DNA of 12,627 bases from an uncultured Mollicutes bacterium (GTDB lineage: Bacteria > Bacillota_I > Bacilli_A > ML615J-28 > CAG-313): the NCBI GenBank assembly GCA_900538885.1, contig UQAI01000044.1:1-12627 (forward strand), given 5' to 3'. Made by a program: the position numbers and the translations under genes. The notes under the pieces were generated by a model, which saw only the letters and a list, made by a program, of their open reading frames with translations, ran no database searches and was not told the DNA's origin. Below are positions 6,727 through 12,627 of this stretch, in pieces; the stretch's first letter is position 1; every line of letters begins with the position of its first letter.

Positions 6727-7557
6727 ATGGAAAGTTTTAAAGAATTATTAGAAAAAATAGGAAATTTCTTTGCTAATTATGGGCTAAATATTTTGGCTTC
6801 AATTATGATTTTTATTATTGGTTATTTGTGCATTAAGTTGCTATGCAAATTGTTATTGAAAATTGTGTATGCTACAAAAATAGACAATGCAATAGGTGGA
6901 TTTATAGTGGGATTGTTAAAGGTTGTATTATGGATTCTACTGGCTTTAGCGATAGTATCAATGCTTGGCCTTTCGGGTAATTCATTTTTAGTTGCTTTTT
7001 CATCTGTTGCAATAGCAGTAGGTATGGCACTAAAAGACTCTCTTGCTAATATTGCTAATGGGATTGTCATAATAATCACAAAGCCTTTTAAAAAAGGTGA
7101 CCATATCGCTGTAGATGGTATAGAAGGGATTGTTAAGAGTATAAAAATATTAACAACAGAAATATATACTTTTGACAATAAAAAAATAGTGTTGCCAAAT
7201 AGCTCAATAATTAATGGTACTTTGACTAATTATACCGCAAATCCAACAAGAAGAGTTGATTTAGTAATTGGTGTATCATATGAATCAGACATAAAATTAG
7301 TTAAGAAGGTACTTTATGAAATTTTAGATGGTCATAAATTAGTGCTTGATGTACCAAAAGCATTAGTTATATTAAAAGATTTTTCGGATAGTTCTCTTGA
7401 CTTTCAACTAAAATTTTGGGTTAAAACAGATGATTATTATACGGCACTTAATGAGATTCGTGAAATAATCGTTGAAGAATTTAGAAATAATAATATTGAA
7501 ATTCCATATAATAAATTGGATGTACAACTTATTGGAAATGATGGTGATAGTAAATGA
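6727..7557 (+). CDS. mscS: MscS-family small-conductance mechanosensitive ion channel
   Basis: The 276-residue protein, close to the length of E. coli MscS, has three membrane spans at about residues 17-40, 56-82 and 87-113. The third is the pore helix FSSVAIAVGMALKDSLANIANG with the family's small-residue packing, followed by KPFKKGDHI, the beta-domain turn GIEGIVKSI, and LPNSSIINGTLTNYT. The C-terminal alpha/beta domain runs from about 175 to 270. Such channels open under membrane tension to release solutes in hypo-osmotic shock. Start: ATG 6727 with GGGAGG (6715-6720). Its last codons overlap the next gene in an ATGA junction, so the large surface protein downstream is translationally coupled to it. 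This is the first gene of a four-gene operon. Confidence 0.92.
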   Translation: MESFKELLEKIGNFFANYGLNILASIMIFIIGYLCIKLLCKLLLKIVYATKIDNAIGGFIVGLLKVVLWILLALAIVSMLGLSGNSFLVAFSSVAIAVGMALKDSLANIANGIVIIITKPFKKGDHIAVDGIEGIVKSIKILTTEIYTFDNKKIVLPNSSIINGTLTNYTANPTRRVDLVIGVSYESDIKLVKKVLYEILDGHKLVLDVPKALVILKDFSDSSLDFQLKFWVKTDDYYTALNEIREIIVEEFRNNNIEIPYNKLDVQLIGNDGDSK

Positions 7558-10500
7558 AACTAAAATTTATTATTGTCACGTTGTTATTATTTTTGTCGGC
7601 TGGTTTTGTTGTAGAAGCTAAAGAATATAATGTTCCAAAATTTGATGAAAATACTACAAATCCTGGTAGTTCATCAGGATTATCAGCCCCAACCACAAAA
7701 TTTGATATTTTTGAAAATCTTGACGAAACTGGAACTAATTATGCTTCTACAAGAGTTATTAATCTAAATCTTGCTGAGTCAAAAACATTTACGCTTGATT
7801 TTTTTACGATTAACTGGTATGCAGAATATCCTAGTCAAGAATTAATATTTGAAATGGAGAATAAAGACATTGCAAATGTTAAGTACATTAAAGATAGTAT
7901 TGAGTATTCTGAAGTAAAGATTGATGGTGTTAATAAAACAATTATAGATGCTACGCTACCTACTCGATTAGAAAACGAGAAAATAAATCCTAGTTTTCCT
8001 AAACTAGAATTTAGTGTAGAAGGGTTACAAGTTGGAACAACTTGCTTAAAAATTAGTGTCAAATCAACACATGCATATGGTGATCCAACAACAACAATAG
8101 AAGACTTAAAAATTTTTATTTGTATTTCTGATACAAAATTAATTGAAATTCCGAATTATATCAACATACTGTTAGGATCGGGAATTCATAGTGGAGCGAA
8201 ATATGCAAGATACAATGAAGGTGAAACTATTGGCGTTTTAACGAATGTAGTAGGAACTATGAAAGTCATTTTACCAGAAGAAATTACAAATTATAATGAT
8301 ATCTCAACCAATAAAATAATGTATAAGATTTTAACAGATAAAGACATTTCAGTATCTAATGATTATTTGTCATTCAATATTCTAAGTGGAATTACATCAT
8401 TCACGATTGAGTATTATATGGTAACTAGTTTAGATCAAGAGGTAGAAATTGCATCGTATAGTTATAGTGTTGTATTATACAGCACAGAGTTAGTTGAAGT
8501 AAAGTATGGTGGTAATGAATTTCCAATTGATAATATATATGAGTCATATGTACCTATTACAGTTAGTGTGCCTACTTGGTTGGAACCATATATTGAAGAT
8601 ATTGTAATTGCATATGAACCTAATTATGAGATTCGAATATTTCCTTACATAAATGGACATCCATATGTAATCGAAAAGGTTCAATCCGAGACAAGTATAG
8701 TAATAGGTGATAAATTATTAGCTTTGTCAGGATTATCTAATTATACTGATGCTGATGTTTTTGTAGAGCTTTTACTAAAACCTGATAATGTATTTGACCG
8801 AGTTTATCCTACAGATATTATTCTAGATGAAATATATCGCTTTGATATTATTGATAGTATAGAAGAGTATATTGAAATTACTAACATTAATGATTTTAAT
8901 CAAAATACCGAGTTTGAAATAAATACAAATGGGTTAATAGATGTTTCTATGACTGAAGATAACAGGATAAAAGTTATCTTTCATAGTGAGATTCCAATAT
9001 CAACAACTTTGAAAACCAACATTACAATTAATGCACATATGGATAATGGAGTTACATTAGTTAAAAATATCGCGATTATCTTTACTCCTGCTTTAGGTTA
9101 TCGTTACACTCTTAATGTTGATAAAATAAGACTATATCAAGGCGAGACTAAAACCGTTATGATTGGCCTATTAGACCCAGATTTTACACAAATAATTAGT
9201 GATTTGAAAGTAAATATTTTTCAAAAAACTAACAATGTTACTGTTACTAATAGTCCAACAGAATATGCTAGTTACGATATTACAGGGTTTAAAGTTGGTA
9301 TTGATACAGTTTATTTTAATATTAATGATCAAATTATTGAACTAGATGTTGAGATAGTTAAACGTACTGAAAAAGAGATAAAACAGTTTAACTTTAATGA
9401 AGGTGCTAATTTGTCTATTCTAGCAAGTAAGCAAACTACTAAATTAACAATTCCTGAAGAATATAGAAACATACATTTTCAATTTATTATTTTAGATAAT
9501 ACAATTGCTTCGGTAAAAAACACTAGCGATACCGGTGTAGAAATAGAATGTTTAAAGGATGGAGTAACTCAACTTTTTGCATACGCTACTGAAGAAAATG
9601 TATTTTATACAGCAGTAATCAATTTAAGGGTTATAACTGATATACCTAATGTTTACATTGTATATGAAAAAAACGATAATTCAACTACCTTGACAAAATT
9701 TGACGATATTTATGTTAGTTTTAATGCTAGTGATTTTGATTTTTCAAAGAAAACTACATACACATGGTATTTGAACGATGAGTTAATATACGATAATATT
9801 AAATCGTTCACTCAAAAGTTTAATGATGGTAGTAATATTCTAAAACTCGTTATAAATGATAGTGAAAACAGTATATTAATTGAGACAGTACAAAAAATAA
9901 TAATTTCAAGCATTATAAATGAGGAAAGAACAATAAGTATAAATACAGATGAAACAATCTATGTTGATTTAAAACAAGGAAAATTTGAAATTGAGGCATT
10001 ATTGGATGGCGTTATTAATCAAAATTATAAGTATTTTTGGAGTGTTTCTAATTCATCAATATGCAAGATAGCCATTAACGGAAATGAAAAAATAGTATTG
10101 GAACCCAATTATGTTGGTGAAGTAACATTAACAGTTATGACAAATATTTCAAAATATGAAGAAACATTTATTAAAGCAGAAATTAAAATTGTAGTTATAG
10201 AACCTGTATATACAATAACTTATAATAAGTTTATAAAACCTGGAAGTACTCAATCATTTAAAATATTGGGCGATACTCATGAAATATATAATCTAAATCC
10301 AAAAATCACTTTGAATGCTGATGGCAAAGAGTTTACTGATTATGAGATGGATAAAAAAGAGATAGTAATTCACCAAATTCCTAAGGGAAAATATAAATTA
10401 TTGGTAGAAGTTGGCGATGGCTTAACTGAAATTCAATTTGAAGTTACAAACTTTAATATTAAGGAAATCGCAAAAGTAAGTTTACCATATCTAATAGTGC

Positions 10501-11015
10501 TATCTTTAATTGCAATTGCAATCGCTATTTTACTAAAAAAACGTAAAAACAAGTTAGAAAGAACTAAAATTAAAATTAACAAATTAGATGTCGTTGTGTC
10601 AACAATTTTAGAAAATAATGATTTTACAAAAAAGGAAATACACAAAATCTTAAAACAATCTATTCAAGTTAAAAAAATGTTAGTTTATTGTGTTGATGAG
10701 GGAATAGATGAATTAAGTACTCTAATTCCGATAGTAGAGGTTATTATCAAAATTTTAATTGCCACAAATAATTCAAATGTAGATAGTTCTAAAATTCATA
10801 CCATAATAAAAAACATAAAACATAAAAATATTGAAAGATTAGTCAAAAATTTTGATATAATTCAAGATGAAAGAAACGTGTTTGAAGCAAAGAAAAAAGT
10901 TACAGATGAAATTCTTAAAAAGCAAAAGAAAACAAAAATGACTAAGGAAGAATATGAAACTTTTTTAATTCAAACAAAATACGCTGAAGCAGATTCTGAA
11001 GATGATGAAAATTAA
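7554..11015 (+). CDS. Large secreted single-pass surface protein with Ig-like regions and cytoplasmic tail
   Basis: The 1153-residue protein overlaps the mscS stop by 4 nt. Residues 1-22 are a signal peptide (MKLKFIIVTLLLFLSAG, cleavage probably after VEA); there is no lipobox Cys. A Pro/Ser/Gly/Thr-rich linker (about 30-45) precedes some 920 extracellular residues with beta-rich, Ig-like character. Bacterial Ig (Big_2)-like pieces include LYQGETKTVMIGL (about residues 525-537) and WSVSNSS with YVGEVTLTV (about 827-860). TYTWYLNDELI with FNDGSNILKLVI (about 735-765) looks PKD-like. One membrane helix (about 975-994, SLPYLIVLSLIAIAIAILL) is followed by KKRKNK and a 159-residue charged cytoplasmic tail ending in acidic ADSEDDEN. 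There is no LPXTG. No enzymatic motif is seen. I do not recognise the full architecture; an adhesin, envelope-anchoring or channel-associated role is inference from context. Confidence 0.8.
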   Translation: MKLKFIIVTLLLFLSAGFVVEAKEYNVPKFDENTTNPGSSSGLSAPTTKFDIFENLDETGTNYASTRVINLNLAESKTFTLDFFTINWYAEYPSQELIFEMENKDIANVKYIKDSIEYSEVKIDGVNKTIIDATLPTRLENEKINPSFPKLEFSVEGLQVGTTCLKISVKSTHAYGDPTTTIEDLKIFICISDTKLIEIPNYINILLGSGIHSGAKYARYNEGETIGVLTNVVGTMKVILPEEITNYNDISTNKIMYKILTDKDISVSNDYLSFNILSGITSFTIEYYMVTSLDQEVEIASYSYSVVLYSTELVEVKYGGNEFPIDNIYESYVPITVSVPTWLEPYIEDIVIAYEPNYEIRIFPYINGHPYVIEKVQSETSIVIGDKLLALSGLSNYTDADVFVELLLKPDNVFDRVYPTDIILDEIYRFDIIDSIEEYIEITNINDFNQNTEFEINTNGLIDVSMTEDNRIKVIFHSEIPISTTLKTNITINAHMDNGVTLVKNIAIIFTPALGYRYTLNVDKIRLYQGETKTVMIGLLDPDFTQIISDLKVNIFQKTNNVTVTNSPTEYASYDITGFKVGIDTVYFNINDQIIELDVEIVKRTEKEIKQFNFNEGANLSILASKQTTKLTIPEEYRNIHFQFIILDNTIASVKNTSDTGVEIECLKDGVTQLFAYATEENVFYTAVINLRVITDIPNVYIVYEKNDNSTTLTKFDDIYVSFNASDFDFSKKTTYTWYLNDELIYDNIKSFTQKFNDGSNILKLVINDSENSILIETVQKIIISSIINEERTISINTDETIYVDLKQGKFEIEALLDGVINQNYKYFWSVSNSSICKIAINGNEKIVLEPNYVGEVTLTVMTNISKYEETFIKAEIKIVVIEPVYTITYNKFIKPGSTQSFKILGDTHEIYNLNPKITLNADGKEFTDYEMDKKEIVIHQIPKGKYKLLVEVGDGLTEIQFEVTNFNIKEIAKVSLPYLIVLSLIAIAIAILLKKRKNKLERTKIKINKLDVVVSTILENNDFTKKEIHKILKQSIQVKKMLVYCVDEGIDELSTLIPIVEVIIKILIATNNSNVDSSKIHTIIKNIKHKNIERLVKNFDIIQDERNVFEAKKKVTDEILKKQKKTKMTKEEYETFLIQTKYAEADSEDDEN

Positions 11016-11037
11016 ACATACTGAGGTATATTGACAT

Positions 11038-11844
11038 ATGAAATATGTGATAGTAACAGGGGCACTTGGAGGAATGGGGAAGGCAACAACTTTAAAGTTA
11101 TTAGAAAATGGGTACTATGTAATTGGTTTAGATAAATGTGTGAATGAAGAAATTAAGCATAATAATTTATCCTTAATAGTGTGTGATGTTACAAATGAAG
11201 AAAACATTAAAAATGCATATAATCAAGTTTTAAACATAACTAATGAAATTGATGCAATTATTCATTTTGCGGGAATGTATTTAATGGATTCACTTGTTGA
11301 AATTTCATATCAAGACCTTGACAAAATTTTTAAGGTTAATTTCTTTGGAGTATATTTAATTAACAAAACCTTTATACCATTACTTAAAAAGGGAGGTAGA
11401 ATTATTACTACAACTAGTGAATTAGCTCCTCTTGATCCCCTTCCATTTACAGGAATCTATGCCATAACAAAGTCAACATTAGATAAATATTGTTACTCTT
11501 TACGGATGGAATTACAACTGCTAGATATTAAAGTATCAGTAGTAAGAGCAGGAGCCGTAAAAACTGCTATGTTAGGTTCATCAATAAAGAGTTTAGAAGA
11601 ATTTTGTAATAAAACTAAACTGTATAGTTATAACGCTAAAAAATTTAAAGAAATTGTTAATAAAGTAGAAACTAAAAATATAGAACCAAGTAAACTTGCA
11701 TGTAAAGTTCAAAAAATACTAGAAAAGAAAAATCCTAAATTTGCATATAAAATTAATGCTAATTTTTATTTACGTTTATTAAGTAAAATGCCAAAAAAAT
11801 TTCAATTTTGGGTAATAAAGAAAGTTTTAAAAAAGGATAAGTAA
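11038..11844 (+). CDS. Short-chain dehydrogenase/reductase (SDR), NAD-dependent type
   Basis: The 268-residue classical SDR starts at ATG 11038 with GAGGT (11023-11027), 22 bp after the surface-protein stop. The Rossmann dinucleotide motif TGALGGMG is at residues 7-14. An Asp closing strand 2 (VIGLDK) points to NAD rather than NADP. HFAG replaces the usual NNAG. The structural Asn is in KVNFFG; the active site is the Ser in TTTSE and YAITKS (Tyr-x3-Lys), then RAGAVKTAM. The basic C-terminus with PKKFQFWVIKKVLKK resembles membrane-associated 17-beta-HSD/retinol-dehydrogenase-like SDRs. Substrate unknown; lipid or envelope precursor modification would fit an operon of membrane proteins, but that is inference. 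The next gene starts on its stop codon (TAATG). Confidence 0.88.
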   Translation: MKYVIVTGALGGMGKATTLKLLENGYYVIGLDKCVNEEIKHNNLSLIVCDVTNEENIKNAYNQVLNITNEIDAIIHFAGMYLMDSLVEISYQDLDKIFKVNFFGVYLINKTFIPLLKKGGRIITTTSELAPLDPLPFTGIYAITKSTLDKYCYSLRMELQLLDIKVSVVRAGAVKTAMLGSSIKSLEEFCNKTKLYSYNAKKFKEIVNKVETKNIEPSKLACKVQKILEKKNPKFAYKINANFYLRLLSKMPKKFQFWVIKKVLKKDK

Positions 11845-12564
11845 TGAAAAAAATATAACTATTTATTTTCAGGTATTATTCTATTAACATTAGTAATTAC
11901 ACATATTGCAAGTTTTACCCCTCACGATTATTTCTATAAACAACATCCTAATATTGCAAAATACATTGGTACTAATGTTATTTCGATGTGGGCAGATTTT
12001 AGTTTCTTTACTTATCATACAATGATATTTTCGGGAGTTTGGTTAATTCTTCTAGTTATAGGTGAATGGACTAACAATAAATATTTGAAGTGCTTTACAA
12101 GAAATCAGTCAGTGATGGCATTTATTATGACTAACTATATTTTAACCATGATATTATATACAATTTTCGAACTTTTAAGTGGCAATCCTACTTTTGGCTG
12201 GTATGGTAATAATAATTCATCAATTCATAATCTTGGCACTAATATTCTTTCACATTATGTTTGTTTCTGTCTAGTTCTTTTTGCTTATATTAAAGTTGCT
12301 CCTCTAAGTACATTCAAAAAACGACATATTATTGATATACTACTTTATGCCGTTTCTTATTATACAGTTGTAAAATTAACGGGAAAATATGCTTACCAAA
12401 TTGAATGGTATCCATACCCTATTTTTGATGAATATTGGATTATGAATATTCTTGGTATTACTTCAAGATTATGGGGAGTGGTTATATTAACAATAGTACT
12501 TATTATAATTTTAAGTGGTTATTATTTAATTTTTTGGCTGTTGATAAGAAAAAAGAAAATGTAA
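11844..12564 (+). pseudogene. Pr6Pr-like integral membrane protein, frameshifted in an A7 run at codons 2-4
   Basis: ATG 11844 overlaps the SDR stop (TAATG) and has AAGGA at 11833-11837, but ATG plus seven A's leads to TAA after four codons. With six A's the frame reads MKKYNYLFSGIILLTLVITH and runs open to TAA 12562, about 239 residues. Some six membrane spans, SFFTYHTMIFSGVWLIL, HNLGTNILSHY and the closing WYPYPIFDEYW match the Pr6Pr-type membrane family, whose function is unknown. The first in-frame ATG downstream, 11986, has no ribosome binding site and would remove the first span. There is no ATG, GTG or TTG between. The lesion may be a recent mutation, a sequencing error in a homopolymer, or corrected by slippage on the A run. 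Confidence 0.65.
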
Positions 12565-12566
12565 AA

Positions 12567-12583
12567 TTTAAAGGTGCTTTAAA
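12567..12583 (+). terminator. Weak hairpin at the end of the operon
   Basis: TTTAAAG (12567-12573) and CTTTAAA (12577-12583) form a 7-bp stem with a 3-nt loop, 3 nt after the last stop codon. The stem is A-T rich and no T-tract follows directly, so function is doubtful. Confidence 0.25.
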
Positions 12584-12588
12584 TAAAA

Positions 12589-12627
12589 TGGGGGTTTTTG
12601 AAAAATAACCTTTCCATTTACTGGGGG
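12589..12627. mobile_element. End of an insertion sequence (right window edge), same family as the left edge
   Basis: TGGGGG (12589-12594), ACCTTT (12608-12613) and TGGGGG (12622-12627) mirror the left edge: ACCTTT and the inner TGGGGG are again exactly 8 nt apart, and the two TGGGGG copies are 33 nt apart (29 at the left end). A TG terminus at 12589 would be the element boundary, 24 nt after the Pr6Pr-like gene's stop. Confidence 0.5.

Noticed and set aside
3133..10645. Reverse-strand ORFs (for example 3133-3396, 4320-4568, 6822-7178, 7835-8062, 10433-10645)
   Set aside because: Each lies opposite a well-supported + strand gene, has no ribosome binding site or recognisable domain, and reads as an antisense shadow.
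11986..12564. Intact 192-residue membrane protein starting at 11986
   Set aside because: No ribosome binding site, and the same frame upstream encodes the expected first membrane span back to a coupled ATG with an AAGGA site; it is a frameshifted longer gene.
1..12627. Use of genetic code 4 (TGA as Trp)
   Set aside because: All Trp codons in intact genes are TGG and no long gene contains TGA internally; mscS ends naturally at TGA in an ATGA overlap.
1..12627. CRISPR array, tRNA or rRNA genes
   Set aside because: I saw no regularly spaced repeats and no tRNA-like cloverleaf or rRNA signature on either strand.

Overview
The window is strongly A+T-rich DNA from a low-GC Gram-positive-type bacterium (Bacillota, or a Mycoplasmatota relative such as an Acholeplasma/Izemoplasma-like or uncultured gut lineage). 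The lineage call is inferred from base composition, strong AAGGAGG-type ribosome binding sites and the gene families present. Tryptophan is written TGG throughout and no long gene contains an internal TGA, so TGA is a stop here and Mycoplasma genetic code 4 is unlikely. All real genes lie on the + strand.

Ends: both termini carry a related motif (CCCCCA-8 nt-AAAGGT plus a second CCCCCA, in opposite orientation at the two ends). It looks like the two ends of a multicopy insertion sequence, possibly IS21-like, so the window is probably the stretch between two IS copies. The left copy has removed the N-terminus of the first gene.

Left part (1-3959): a 5'-truncated DUF4143-type AAA ATPase, a decayed IS3-family left end, an XRE-family regulator with its own promoter, and a second, complete DUF4143 ATPase whose sensor-like motif is altered.

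Middle (3960-6726): a MATE-family efflux protein with a strong promoter. Its short leader can fold in mutually exclusive ways, pairs partly with the ribosome binding site, and holds a 22-codon upstream ORF ending on the MATE start codon. Then come a hairpin terminator, a promoter, and a DUF5131 (Gp37/Gp68, three-Cys motif) pseudogene with two frameshifts and one nonsense change. About 290 bp of apparently decayed sequence follows.

Right part (6727-12564): a tightly packed four-gene operon. It holds an MscS-type mechanosensitive channel, an 1153-residue secreted single-pass surface protein overlapping it by 4 nt (ATGA), a short-chain dehydrogenase 22 bp later, and a Pr6Pr-like membrane protein starting on the dehydrogenase stop codon (TAATG) but frameshifted in an A7 run. 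The channel plus giant surface protein, whose 159-residue cytoplasmic tail I do not recognise, is the best candidate for an undescribed functional unit. The recent-looking lesions (DUF5131, Pr6Pr-like gene, IS remnants, truncated ATPase) suggest a region undergoing gene loss.
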